The notes below the pieces were generated by a model. The model worked only from the letters and a program-made list of their open reading frames with translations, was not told where the DNA came from and did no database searches. Source: Wolfiporia cocos (taxonomy: Eukaryota > Basidiomycota > Agaricomycetes > Polyporales > Phaeolaceae). Taken from it: a stretch of DNA of 64,000 bases. The position numbers were made by a program, and so were the translations under genes. The DNA is taken from contig JACCLO010000004.1 in the NCBI GenBank assembly GCA_029448655.1, forward strand, positions 4,464,001 to 4,528,000, given 5' to 3'. Shown piece by piece: positions 11,306-23,036 of the stretch; positions within the stretch are counted from its first letter, which is position 1, and each line of letters opens with the position of its first letter.

Positions 11306-14300
11306 ATGGACGCTATACGCGTAGCAAAGGCATGCTTGAGATCTGACTATTGACCTCAGAACGCTCATTCGCATGAAGGTCGAAGGTGTGCTGTGCACCA
11401 AGGCAGGCATCACCACATCAGGAACGATACACTTGACCGCGCATCATCTTATATTCCACCACGATGACCCCGAACGGGATGAGACGTGGGTCAGTCGCTC
11501 TGACTCGCTTGCACGACATTGAGTGACAATGCTCTGCAGGTCCCGTACCCATTGATCTCGCTAGTGACCCGCCTGCCGCTGACATTGCAAGGACAATGTC
11601 CTCTCACGATCCGCACACGCACCTTCGAGGCGTTAAACTTGATGTTTGCGACGGAGAGAGACGCTATTGACGTCTTTGACAGCGTGAAGGAGCTCACGGT
11701 TGCGAGTGCGTGTGCAGCCTGCGTTCCCATGCCTCAACGCCCTGATCGGTACGCGATCCAGCGTCTGTGACGCAGCTCTACGCGTTTTACTACGTGCCAA
11801 ATCCTCCATTTGACGTGCAGAATGGGTGGTCGCTGTACTCTCCAAGGGAAGAGTTTGGCCGCATGGGTGTGGGTTCCCGAACGAAGGCGTGGAGGTTTAC
11901 CGATATCAATAAGGACTATTCTGTAAGTTGCTCTTGAGGCAGCGAGCATCCCCGTACATTAATAACAAATAGCCTTTTTAGTTCTCCCCAACATACCCCG
12001 CCCGCCTCGTGGTCCCAACCCGTATCAGCGACACAACACTACAGTATGCTGTGAAGTACCGCAGCAAGGGTCGTTTGCCGGCCTTGACGTATCTGCACTG
12101 GGCGAACTATGCACGTTTTTGCGTTCTACCCTCGACTGCGAGGCTCTTCCTGACGGTCGTATAGGGCAGCATCACCCGTTCCAGCCAACCTATGGTTGGC
12201 TTGACAAGTAACAGGTCTATCCAGGACGAGAAGTTGATCGAGGCGGTCTTCCAGACACATTGGTCCCCAGAATCTCGTGCATCCAATGCTCCTGTCTATG
12301 GCGCCACCACGACGAACCTCATTATTGACGCGCGACCGACGACCAACGCGGTAGCTAACACCGCAAAGGGGGCTGGGACCGAGAACATGGACCATTATAA
12401 GGAGGCTAAGAAAGCATATCTCGGTATCGACAACATTCATGTGATGCGCGATTCCCTTGCGAGGGTGGTCGACACACTCAGGGAAGCGGACCTTCTCGCA
12501 GCGACTAACTCGGGCATGAGCGACGAGCAGGCTGGCGAGGGCACGGCCACTCCTGTGCTGGATCGACAGGCACTGCGACGTTCCGGATGGCTCAAGCATA
12601 TTTCCGCCATCATGGAGGGCTCCCTCCTCATCGTGCGGAACGTGCACGTCAACTCCTCTCATGTCCTTATCCACTGCTCGGACGGCTGGGACAGGACGGC
12701 GCAGCTCTCCGCTTTATCACAGCTATGTCTGGACCCGTTCTATCGCACAATACGCGGGTTCATGATCCTCGTGGAGAAGGACTGGGTGTCATTTGGCCAT
12801 AGATTCCTGGATAGGTGCGGACATCTCTCTTCGGACAAGTTCTTCCTCGCGCCTACCGAGAGCCCGGGTGGCGGTGGCGGGGCAGAGGCTGCGCAGGCGT
12901 TCCTTGCCTCGGTACAGAACAGGTTCGCCTCGCAGAGCCATCTCAAGGAGACCAGTCCTGTTTTCCACCAGTGGCTCGAGTGTGTCTGGCAAGTGCAGCG
13001 TCAGTTCCCGGAACGCTTCGAGTTCAACGAACGCTTCCTCCTGCAATTGCACTACCACCTATACTCCTGCCAATTCGGCTCGTTCCTGTTCAACACTGAA
13101 CGGGAACGGCGCGTGGGGGAGGGAGGCCCACCGCCGTGTGACCGCACCGTCAGCGTGTGGGACTTTTTCAACTCACCACCAGAGTTAGAGCTGAATCGCA
13201 ACCCCGATTACGACCCATCTATGGACGATCCAGCGAACCGCTCGTCTAAGGCCGACATGGGCGTGCTCATGTTTAACCCGAAAGACGTGCGGTTCTGGTA
13301 CCAGCTGTACGGCCGCACGGACGAGGAGATGAACGGCAGGTTTGTCGCACGCCAAGTGGGTGAGAACCCCGAGTTCGCAGGGCCGATCGGTGCTTCTGCG
13401 GACGATCCTGTTAACATTCCTGGTACGGTGCCTACTTCTGTTCCGCTCCCGCCTTCGCCTGCCATATCTCCGTCCCCCAGCCTCCCACCACAAACGGTCT
13501 CTCGGCGCACTGATGAAGGGAGCGCTTCGTTGGCGCCTCAACCATCGGCGTTCGGGGCATCTGTGATGTCTGGCAGCCCCAGGACGAGACACGAGAGCTT
13601 GCGCGGCTTCGATAACAGTCTGGCAGGACAGAGTCGGAGGTCGTCTGGTCTGATTGTCCCCCCGCGAACTCCCTCGCCGTCGACTCGATCGCCCAACCGT
13701 AACAGCATCGGAATGCCAGTGGCAGATCTCTTCTCGAGCGGAGGAGTGCGCTCGATGTGGGGTCGGTTCTCCTCGAACGCGTCCGCGGCGTTTTCGGTCG
13801 TGCAGGACGCATATGGCGGAATGGCGAAGGACTTCAGGAACCTCTCGGTGGGCACTGCCAGTGCCCCGGACCTGCCGGGCGGCGAACTGAAGAGTCGTGA
13901 AGAGATCGGCGTGTGGGGACATCAGGACCCACAGTTATCATCGCCTCTTCGGACAAGTACTATCCATACCACCATCGGCGCTAGCTCGTCGAACCCTTGG
14001 TCGCGTCCCAGTGTGCCCTCAATGCTGTTCGACAATCCTTGGAGCTCCGTCGAATCACCTGTGTCTGATCCGCTGCAGGAGCCCCGTCAGCCGGCGTCGC
14101 GCACTGATCCACCTCTTCATGGCCTGCATTCTCTGCCTGCCGACCCAAATGTCGCCTTACCTCCAGCGCAGCGACCGGTACCTGCCAGAACAACGTCGAA
14201 GAGCACACTATCACCGGACCTGGGCGCTCGCCTGGATTTGATCCCCACAATATCCCATACCCCACCGCCAGCTGAAACGCCGCAGACAGAGAAGCCACTG

Positions 14301-14339
14301 CCGCCAGCCTCAGACCCACTGGGAGTAGGCGTCTGGTAG
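11306..14339 (+). CDS. YMR1: Myotubularin-type phosphoinositide 3-phosphatase (6 exons)
   Basis: Removes the 3-phosphate of PI3P and PI(3,5)P2 on endosomal and vacuolar membranes, by family knowledge. Exons I place at 11306-11329, 11379-11489, 11540-11705, 11762-11922, 11982-12110 and 12165-14339 give 2766 nt, that is 921 residues plus TAG. The first four exons encode a GRAM/PH-like domain (GTIHLTAHHLIF, PYPLISLVTRLP, LYAFYYVP). Exon 5 has SPTYPARLVVP and ISDTTL, and exon 6 opens with SITRSSQP. The catalytic CX5R loop is CSDGWDR with Cys about residue 368, with WVSFGHRF downstream, so the enzyme should be active. Residues ~610-921 are Ser/Pro-rich and probably disordered. Introns 1 and 5 appear to be GC-AG; total length divisible by three supports this model. 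Start chosen because MDAIRVAK continues directly into VEGVLC. Confidence 0.9.
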
Positions 14340-14637
14340 GTTTGTTCACATCTATCTGTGCAATACTGCTCGTTGCAAGTACGATTAGAAGCCCTCGCTC
14401 TCATGAACTCGGTGTATTTGTGCGCGGCGTGTACGATCAACGGTCAGACTGTAATGTAGCATGAGTAAATCTGGACCAGACTGCTTCTCGTGTCCATTCA
14501 GCGTGCCCTGGGCCGAGCGGGTGTGCGAGAATTTGTCTCAGTCGTTTGGCATATCGGACGACAAAGTGCAGTAACAAATGGCGTGCTGGGTAGTGACCGG
14601 GGTCCGCGCGCTCAAAATGTACAAGAGACGATCGCAA

Positions 14638-14702
14638 ATTCTCCCAGCTATCTCTCCCTTTACTCCCTCCCTTTCTCCCTCCCTTTCTCCTTCCCTCGCC
14701 CA
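14638..14702 (+). promoter_or_regulatory. Pyrimidine-rich tract before the SAM synthetase start
   Basis: A run dominated by CTCC and CTTT blocks ends six bases before the ATG at 14708. CT-rich tracts just upstream of the start are common at strongly expressed fungal genes, where they mark the transcription start zone. No clear TATA box is visible. Confidence 0.5.
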
Positions 14703-14707
14703 CTGTC

Positions 14708-16162
14708 ATGCCTGCCAACGGAACCGCTCACGCTGCGGCTCTTGCGCCCGGCCACTTCCTCTTCACTTCAGAATCCGTGGGCGAGGGTCACCCCGGTAAA
14801 TTATAGCACTTCACATCACTGCAGAAATCCGTGTGTCTGACTAGGTTGTTACAGACAAGATCTGTGACCAGGTTTCTGATGCTATCGTGAGCAGCCAAAG
14901 TAGCTTGATGTCCGAATTCGCTCTCAAAATCTCTGCTACAGCTCGATGCCTGTCTGGCTGAGGACCCCTTCTCCAAAGTTGCCTGCGAGACCGCAGCCAA
15001 GACCGGCATGATCATGGTCTTCGGTGAAATCACGACGAAGGCGCGGATTGACTTCCAGAAGGTCATCCGCAACACCATCAAGGAAATTGGCTACGATGAC
15101 TCGTCGAAGGGCTTCGACTACAAGACCTGCAACATCCTCGTCGCTATTGAGCAGCAGTCTCCCGACATTGCCCAGGGTCTCGACCACGGTGCGCTCGAGC
15201 ACATCGGTGCTGGTGACCAGGGTATCATGTTCGGATACGCAACCGACGAGACGCCCGAGTACATGCCCCTTACGCTCGTCCTCGCGCACCGCCTGAACCA
15301 GGCGATGGCTGTTGCGCGCCGTGCTGGCGTTCTCCCATGGCTCCGCCCGGACTCGAAGACGCAAGTCACCATCGAGTACAAGAAGGAGGGTGGTGCTACG
15401 ATTCCTCTTCGCGTTGACACGATTGTCGTCTCCACCCAGCACGCGGAGGAGATCACGACAGAGGAGCTGCGCAAGGAGATTCTGGAGAAGATCATCAAGC
15501 AGGTCGTCCCCGCTGAGCTCCTCGACGAGCGCACCGTATACCACGTATGCATGACACGCGAACTTCTATCCGGACTTAATTAAGGTTACCCCAACAGATT
15601 CAACCATCAGGACGCTTCGTGATTGGCGGTCCTCAGGGTGATGCTGGTCTCACTGGTCGTAAGATCATTGTCGACACCTACGGTGGCTGGGGTGCGCACG
15701 GTGGAGGTGCTTTCTCCGGCAAGGACTGGTCGAAGGTTGACCGTTCTGCCGCGTACACCGCTCGCTGGATCGGTTTGTATAATTTCTCCGAGGCTAGGGC
15801 ATACAGCTGACTGGTCTTCTGTAGCCAAGTCCTTGGTGGCTGGGGGTCTCGCCCGCCGAGCGCTCGTCCAGCTCTCGTACGCCATCGGTGTCGCTGAGCC
15901 ACTGTCGATCTACGTTGACACGTACGGCACGGGCAAGAAGTCGGACGAGGAGCTCGTTGACATCGTCCGCAACAACTTCGACCTTCGTCCTGGTGTCATC
16001 GGTACGTACTTCGTTCTCGTGTTGCGATTTTGCCCCGTGTCTCACCCGCGTACAGTGCAACAGCTCGGTCTCCAAAAGCCCCAGTACCGCAAGACCGCGT
16101 CTTACGGCCACTTCGGCAACTCGGAGTACTCTTGGGAACAGCCCAAGAAGCTCCAGCTCTAA
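14708..16162 (+). CDS. SAM1: S-adenosylmethionine synthetase (6 exons)
   Basis: Makes S-adenosylmethionine from methionine and ATP in the cytosol, the methyl donor for the cell. Exons 14708-14795, 14855-14886, 14942-15544, 15598-15772, 15825-16001 and 16056-16162 total 1182 nt, giving 393 residues plus TAA, the usual length for eukaryotic SAM synthetases. Diagnostic motifs are [16 protein letters not shown] across the first intron, [16 protein letters not shown] at about residue 128, and [19 protein letters not shown] at about residue 274. The C-terminus is [19 protein letters not shown]. All five introns are 50-60 nt with GT-AG borders. Codon choice is strongly C/G-ending and uniform, as expected for an abundant enzyme. 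Nothing suggests damage. Gene name follows the yeast co-orthologues SAM1/SAM2. Confidence 0.96.
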
Positions 16163-16700
16163 GCGTGGAGTCCAACCTCCCGCTGTGTCTATCCGCCGCA
16201 CATATTGCATGGCTTGTATCTGAAGCTCATCCTTCACCGCACCGGAAGTTCATCCTTCCGCCTATTTATCACCGCATTGCATTGTGTTTGTTAGATACCT
16301 GCACGCCCGCCCGCCCCACATTCTACCTTCTTGAACCCACCCTCCCCGCATGGCTGTGGTTTGTGCCCCCCGCCACACCGCCTGCGCACACCTACCCCCG
16401 CCACGACCCCTGACGCCCCGTGCTATCCTCACGCCGCGCCTCGATTACCAGCAGACGAGGTTCGGCGTGGACCTTCATTACAGTACATGCTGGATATACC
16501 GACGTAGATAATGCTGTATGTAATAACGGAGCAAAATACAATCGCGTTCAACCGCGAGACAATATTCCTGCTACCGAAGGTAGTGGGTTCTTCTCGTCGC
16601 GAATTCGTCAAACGAACATATAACTTTTGCAAGGCGCCTATTTTTCGTTTTAATTCTTGACGCCCGTGGTTTATCCTGTTCCTAAGTGTGTGAAACCTTT
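16163..16700. other. 3' flank of SAM synthetase, no gene seen
   Basis: Pyrimidine-rich 3' region followed by sequence without coding character up to the retroelement-like fragment. Confidence 0.5.
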
Positions 16701-18456
16701 GCCTTTTGGGTTTTGCCGCGTTTGCGTCTGCCCTTCGTGAGGCGAAAAAAGGCGGCTTGCCTTCCTCGTGTATGCTGGAATACCTGCTAACTTTCTCGTC
16801 GATTCCGATGCTGCACAATCGTGCATCTATTCCAACTACGCTAGCGAGCGCAATCTCCCTCGCCGCATATCAGTACGAGGCAGCGTAGCTTACTCCTATG
16901 GTTCAGGGCCTGTAATGGTGCCCACATTGCAGGGTTGCTACCTCTCTACATTCTCCATGCCCGTCTCAAACCTCCCACGGTCTGATGTCCTTCTTGGCTT
17001 GGACTGGATTTCTGCTTGTCAGCCTTTATTGGAGCTTCATAGGCTTGTTGAGCCGCCTATGTCCGTACTGGGAAACTTGCCTCCTGGCCATATCTGGGAG
17101 CCTTCATGTTACGGGTCGAATACCCGTTTGTATATTCGAGTCGCAAATATAGATCATTCTTCTGCACATAGTCCTGTGGACGAGTGCAAGGCAAATATAT
17201 CTGTGAAATGCCTTTGGGTCCTTTCAAAAGACTCTAGGGGTTGTTTCATATCCAATACACGTTAGAGGATATAATTTGTTGGGGTTGCAAGTCTGATAGA
17301 ATACAAGACTTGCCTAAGTCCGAGAAGTCGATGTACACTTTGAGAACTTAGTCGTTCGAGGGCTTGAGAAATACTGGAGTGTAGTTTCCTACGTTTGAGA
17401 ACAAGTATAAGACTTCTTGTTTGTACAACAAGGTTGAGCTGAAGAGCCTCGACAATAAGTACATGAGTTTATATACTATGTTGGGTTTCAGGGGTTGAGT
17501 CTGTCCCAGATGTCACCGATACTATCTACCCTATAGTACGAAACATTTGATAAGTATATAGTGATATACCTGAGATGATAGATAGGAATGATGATGGCAG
17601 TTGAACACCATCTATCAGCTAATGAATGATTAACATGAAACGAGGGCAGAGTTGGATCTGCCGGAGTCAAAATGCGCCCTATACGCTAGTACAACTGGGG
17701 ATGCACCCAGTAGAGTCACGAGTAGCCAGGGGGTTGGTTGTGCAACAAGTCCCTGTATTGTATTCACCCAATGGTGAGTTCTGTTAGCATTCAAAAATTC
17801 GGAATATCTGTAACACTTCACCATCCCATGGTGTGTTTCTTCCCTTTGTCTTCCCGTTGCCGTACTCACTTTTTCTTCAATGATACTGCCTGGCACATGC
17901 TGTACTGGTACCCCACCTCGCTTCTGTGTGATTAAATCCATGATCTCTCACCATCCTAGTTCAGTCACGTCTGGCCGATCTATTGCCTTTTGAATCTTCA
18001 TCAGGGATATCAGCTACTGCACCTTTGGCTTCTGCAGAAGTGTTGTGCATTCGTGAACCCATTGCTAATGGGGATAGTTTGAGGTCACTTTCCGTTGATG
18101 TTGGCACTGTGCCTTCACACAGCGAGCGTCCCCTGCATGATTCTGCACATGCATCCTCTCGTTCCCCTGTTGCTCAGCTTTTCGATTGTTTTGAGCAACT
18201 TTTCAAAATTGAAATGATGAGTCTTGCTGGTTCTCATTCCATTCGCAATGTTTCTTCTGTATCTAGTGAAGATCTCCGAGTTATGATAACCTCTCATTCA
18301 AGCCTAGGTGCTTGTGCCATGACTCCGGATGTGACTGGGTGTGCTTCTGTCATAAACAAATTCAAGTTGCCTGCTCCAACGATCAAAAGTGATGAGTTGC
18401 GTTTACTTTTCCTTTCTTTGGTCTTGCCAGAGATCAAAGGAAATCCTTTGCACTGA
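16701..18456 (+). pseudogene. Retropepsin-like gene remnant split by a solo LTR
   Basis: Around 16768-17106 a frame reads FLVDSDAAQSCIYSNYA and, about 60 residues on, VLLGLDWISACQP, the layout of retroviral-type aspartic proteases found in Gypsy elements and in host genes derived from them. The active-site triad is D-S-D rather than D-S/T-G, so activity is doubtful. At 17107 the frame is broken by a 709-bp solo LTR. With the LTR and one target copy ignored, the frame continues only about 27 codons before a stop. A further frame at 17983-18456 on the same strand may be a downstream part of the same gene; I do not recognise its product. Confidence 0.5.
17107..17815 (-). mobile_element. Solo LTR of the chromovirus family (minus orientation)
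   Basis: TGTTAC...GTAACA termini, 709 bp, flanked on both sides by CTTCA (17102-17106 and 17816-17820). It is the reverse complement of the LTR of the full-length Gypsy element at 53225-61686, recognised by shared blocks including the TATATA core and the terminal GAATACCCG segment. Confidence 0.92.
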
Positions 18457-18908
18457 CTGTTCCTTGTCAACAATGTCCAATGTCCCTCATGAGTCCACAT
18501 TGTCTACTTCTTGCCTGCACTGATGCCTATGCAACCTTATTACATCCTTTAGGAACGAAATGTGATGCGGTGCCCCACTTTCGACTGCCAAAGGGTAGCG
18601 GGCCTTGCCAGATACTTCAAATGTCCACTCCTCTCCCTCTCCAGTCATCAGCACCCAGTGAGGACTAATGTGATTGTGTGCTTTCATCAGCAAAAACAGT
18701 ATGTCCTTGCCCAACTTCTCCTTCAGCGTTGCAGCAAAGGCTTCATTAGCTGCAATCATTCCTTTCGGCTCCCACTCGCTCGCCAGCAAGAAAACCTCTG
18801 GAAAGCTTCCCAGGATGTCCTACGATGTGTTACGGAGCAGCGGGAATGGCATCTTAACCTTGATATCATCCCTGTCACACTTCACGCTGTGGCATGCGCC
18901 CTTGTGTG

Positions 18909-19243
18909 TAGTCAGGTGATCTAGTAGATTAGATGTTAGATTAGATGGGGGGTGCCCTTACAGGTGCCACCATGCTCACACAAGGTCACACAGTTACATA
19001 GCGGTGTCACCCTAGTTACATAGTAGCGCCCTGTGCCTTACAGTGCATAGGCCCCCTTTAGGGCAGGTACTAGTACAGTGATGCACATGTATATACCTAG
19101 CGTAGGTATGAGGCTTACACCTCATGCTTTAGCTTCTAGTCGTAGGGCTCCCAATGCCCCTCTGCTACCTCACTGTGTGCGCACCTGCCTGCCTCGTCAT
19201 CTAGAGGGCTGCCTCTGCTTGGCATCTGGGATTACACCACTAT
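18909..19243. mobile_element. Diverged solo LTR-like insertion in the hydrolase pseudogene
   Basis: 335 bp flanked by GTGTG on both sides (18904-18908 and 19244-19248). Its middle (TGTATATACCTAG followed by a GAGGCTTACACCTC hairpin) matches the promoter-plus-hairpin layout of the TGTCAC LTR family in this window, but its ends have decayed, so the family assignment is tentative. Confidence 0.55.
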
Positions 19244-19800
19244 GTGTGCAAGCACTTGGATAGGGGGCCACAGTGAGTGGCACCGTGACAATCCCACGAC
19301 CCATAGAGTTTAAGAAGAATGCCTTCCAATGCTCTGTTGTCCTCCAGAGAGAGCTTGTAGGCACCTCTGGTGAGGATTACACCCCGGATTCGGCTCCACA
19401 AGTGGTGTGGGAGTAATGTGGGGTGCAGCACAACCATCGAGAGCAGAATTGATCCAGTGGAATGGCTCATTGTGAAGATGTTCTGGGTGTCTACCTGCAG
19501 CTGTCCCTTGCTGTCAATCTGCTTGGCATTGCATATGACCCAGCTGATGGCATCCCTAAGGTCCTCGAAGGGCTCGGGGAACTTTACGTGCAGCACCAGG
19601 CAATAATCAGCAAACCCTTGCTTCACAAAGAATGCCCCCATGTTTCAATATGCCAGGTCATGCAGTGGTGGAAGACACGGTTGCCCTGCATGAAGCCACC
19701 TCCGTAGATGAAGAACAACACTGGTACCTTCCCGGTAACATGCAGATAGTACACATCAAGCTGGTACATATTGTGGTTGTAAGTGCTTGACCGCCATATC

Positions 19801-20378
19801 TGTCACAGAATATCTAGGGGGATATAGTTACAACCCTCGCTATAGGTTATACGGGCGGCGCTAGGCGTACGCCGCTCCTCTATGCCTCAGCCACCTCTAC
19901 GTGCGTCTCTTTAGCTTGTTGGTCACCTGACTGTTAGGTTAGCGCTGTAGGGTAGCGCGCGCCTCATCACACCCACGTTACACGTCACACTATGTATCAC
20001 ATGTCTCGCTTACGTACTTACTTACCTCAGCTGTTAGGGCGGTGCTGCGCACAGGCCAGCACTTAAGGGTAGACACTTAGTGTACTGTTCTTGCATGTAT
20101 ATAAGATACGATAGGAATGGGGCTTACTCCCCATCCTTAAGATTCTCGACGTTTGGGCCTCTGGCTCCTCTCTCACATGTGCGCCGTGCGACTCGCCTTA
20201 GGGCGTCCTCTACTGCTTGACTGGTAGCGACTCGACTATGCAAGTATCCCATCGATGATCAAGTCATATCCGGGGGAATGCCTCTGTATACATCGCTGCT
20301 CGCCGTCGTCTCGTCGCAAGACCTTGGGGGTTCTCCCCTGCCTATAGCAGGTCGCATAGCCTCTGTAAGTCTGTGTCA
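19801..20378 (+). repeat. 5' LTR of the TRIM-like element
   Basis: Carries a TATA-like TGTATATAAG about 300 bp in, followed by the palindromic GGGGCTTACTCCCC, a feature shared with the other TGTCAC-family LTRs in the window. Confidence 0.9.
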
Positions 20379-21177
20379 TAATCTTAAGGATATCTTACCT
20401 CCCCCCGTGCGTCCCCACGCATGGGCCGAGGGTTCTCTACGTACAGATGGCCATGGCAACGCGGCGGGGCAGCCTCTGGTAGAAGCGCCAGAGGTCCGTA
20501 CTCTTACGAGCCCCCACGAAGCGTTAACCCAGGCAAAGCCGCCGTACGGAATGAGAAAGTAAGTCCGCCCCCCACCGAACACCGGGTAGCCGGGTCGAAC
20601 GTCCATAAGCCGCGCTCGAGGGCCCGCCGCCATTCGCCTGACAAGGCAAATGTGCGCGTGGAGGTCTAGTGCTGGACGTCCATTACCCTGGGCGGCAGGA
20701 GTCAAGCACCGAATCTTTGACTAGTGGGTATGCGAAGGAACCCGCAAGGGTCTCCAACCCCACACCGACAGTCACGAAGGTCAGACAACAACATCAACAA
20801 CCAACTACCATACTTGACAGCGCAAACCACATACCCCGAGGTCGGCGCGTCATGCTCAGCCACGTCGGCGTCAGTCCTAGGAGGTGGAATGCTGTCACAT
20901 TACCACAACCTCCGATGGGCCCGCTCACCACTGACGAGCCTCATTCGCTCACGTTGCGGGATGTAAGGGAAACAGGGAATGGTCACCATTTCACCCCAAT
21001 GTTCTCCTGCAGGCGCGCGCTCTTCACTCCTCCACCGGCGGACGGTCCGTGCACATGGACGCTCCCTATCCTACGTCGTAAGGAATAGGCCGTGTGTTAA
21101 ACAAGCAACCAAGGATGCGAGGGTCGTAGGATATAAGGTAGAACGTTAGGGACAACGTTTTTCGAGAGGGGGGGTAA

Positions 21178-21755
21178 TGTCACAGAATATCTAGGGGGAT
21201 ATAGTTACAACCCTCGCTATAGGTTATACGGGCGGCGCTAGGCGTACGCCGCTCCTCTATGCCTCAGCCACCTCTACGTGCGTCTCTTTAGCTTGTTGGT
21301 CACCTGACTGTTAGGTTAGCGCTGTAGGGTAGCGCGCGCCTCATCACACCCACGTTACACGTCACACTATGTATCACATGTCTCGCTTACGTACTTACTT
21401 ACCTCAGCTGTTAGGGCGGTGCTGCGCACAGGCCAGCACTTAAGGGTAGACACTTAGCGTACCGTTCTTGCATGTATATAAGATACGATAGGAATGGGGC
21501 TTACTCCCCATCCTTAAGATTCTCGACGTTTGGGCCTCTGGCTCCTCTCTCACATGTGCGCCGTGTGACTCGCCTTAGGGCGTCCTCTACTGCTTGACTG
21601 GTAGCGACTCGACTATGCAAGTATCCCATTGATGATCAAGTCATATCCGGGGGAATGCCTCTGTATACATCGCTGCTCGCCGTCGTCTCGTCGCAAGACC
21701 TTGGGGGTTCTCCCCTGCCTATAGCAGGTCGCACAGCCTCTGTAAGTCTGTGTCA
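21178..21755 (+). repeat. 3' LTR of the TRIM-like element
   Basis: Same length as the 5' LTR and nearly identical; I note four substitutions by eye (for example CATCGATG versus CATTGATG near the 3' part). Confidence 0.9.
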
Positions 21756-21905
21756 ATATCAGGCAAATTGGGGTGCACACCTCCTGCCTATCCTTGTCTC
21801 CGTACTGGTACGTCTTCCACTTGTAGCTCTCGATTTCCACACGACGTGCCTCGAGGAGTGGTACGAAGGCATTTCTGGCTGTACTTTGATCAGTATCCCG
21901 TCAGC

Positions 21906-22607
21906 ACAATAACTTGGGTACAAGACGGACTATAGTCGTAGATCAGGGAAATGTCTGTTTCCTTATTTGCAGCAACTGTGTCCATCTTCACAGTCCACGA
22001 GGTGCAGGACAAGGTCTCAGTTGTGCAATGTGTAGAGCTGCAGGCAATGGGCACTGAGAGGATCGTCGATGTGAATCAGTCAATTGGAGGTAACAGCATT
22101 TTATAGTGTTGTAAAGCCACCGACAGCCTAGTGGGAGCTTTGTCAGACTATCCACAGTGTCGGTGGAAAGCAGCAATCTGGTGTGACTGCACAGGCTGAG
22201 AAACCGAATTGAAGTGCAGGGTCATCCCACCGAGGACTGGCCGAGCAGTGTATGCGTCAATTGGCATAAATTGAATGTCTTGAAGATCCACAAGGTCGGT
22301 GACTAATCACAGTGGTGTCGCAAATCGACCTACAAAAATCAATGGATTTTTGGACTGTTTGTTTGCCGTCTTGCCGATTGCATCGTGTTTCATAAGACAT
22401 TTACTATGAACGATCACATGATCGCATTCTATCAGAATGAGGATATTGATGTGCTTGACTGGAATTTCGGTGATGGCCATACCTCAGATGGTGTCTCAAA
22501 GCATCACACCTGCTCTTTTCTGCCAGACAACAACTTCACCTTGCACATCTGAGCAATGTACTTTACAAGCAATGAACCTGCTGGTGGACAGGACCTGTCG
22601 ACCTATC
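21906..22607. other. Unassigned sequence
   Basis: No gene recognised. Short frames around 22440-22550 could be debris of a decayed gene but show no family motif. Confidence 0.4.
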
Positions 22608-23036
22608 TGACATGGACTACATACATGCGACCCACGATAGTGGGGGACCCTAATATACACCTATAAAGGTGCACTTGCGGTTGATGGCCCCAGACTAGCA
22701 AGTCATAATGATAATAGTTGTCGTCGTCGGCACGCGCACACAGAGAGAGAGTAGAGAGGGGAGCTACCCCAATTGCCGACAATATCAAGACTGTGGTTGT
22801 AAGACCTCAGCCTACACTATAAATATGTACAAGGGAGAGCAGGTGTGTCTACCCTAAAGCGCGAGTCCGTGCGCAATAACAATGAGGGTGACGACCGGTA
22901 ATGGTCATGCTAGCAACTGTAATGTATGAGCACCTGACCGTCTGATAAGATATGGAAAACCCTATCTAATCTACTGGTAAGATTGAGCCCTACAGGTGCG
23001 CAGACGGTAAATACAAGGAATAAACGATTTGTGACA
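22608..23036 (-). mobile_element. Solo LTR, TGTCAC family (minus orientation)
   Basis: 429 bp; on the minus strand it begins TGTCACAAATC and ends CATGTCA. Perfect 5-bp target duplication CTATC at 22603-22607 and 23037-23041. An inverted GGGG-AGCTA-CCCC hairpin matches the family core. Confidence 0.85.

Larger units (their letters stand above)
19801..21755 (+). mobile_element. Complete non-coding terminal-repeat (TRIM-like) LTR element
   Basis: Two 578-bp LTRs (19801-20378 and 21178-21755), each starting TGTCACAGAA and ending TCTGTGTCA, flank a 799-bp internal region. The element is bracketed by the perfect target duplication ATATC (19796-19800 and 21756-21760). A purine-rich tract with seven consecutive G lies directly before the second LTR, as expected for plus-strand priming. 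The internal region has no protease, reverse transcriptase, RNase H or integrase motif in any frame. The LTRs differ at only a few positions, so insertion was recent. Movement must rely on proteins from an autonomous relative elsewhere in the genome. Confidence 0.9.
18487..21905 (-). pseudogene. Alpha/beta-hydrolase (carboxylesterase-like) pseudogene carrying two insertions
   Basis: Minus-strand gene read as pieces 21905-21781, 19760-19244 and 18908-18487. It shows YKWKTYQYGDKDRQE, then LDVYYLHV and FFIYGGGFMQGNR (the HGGG oxyanion loop, here YGGG), the nucleophile elbow SHSTG within FTMSHSTGSILLS, and near the C-terminus LLASEWEPKGMIAANEAF and HNHISPHW with the catalytic His. This order fits alpha/beta-hydrolase esterases. 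A 1955-bp terminal-repeat element sits inside what was a 60-nt intron (borders 21780 and 19761), and a second insertion at 18909-19243 splits the coding part. A TAG stop in the C-terminal piece (about 18828) and a one-base frame change near 19640 show that it is dead. Substrate unknown. Confidence 0.75.

Noticed and set aside
12126..12674. Long open frame opposite the phosphatase gene
   Set aside because: It is a shadow of the GC-rich coding exon on the other strand; the plus strand carries clear myotubularin motifs.
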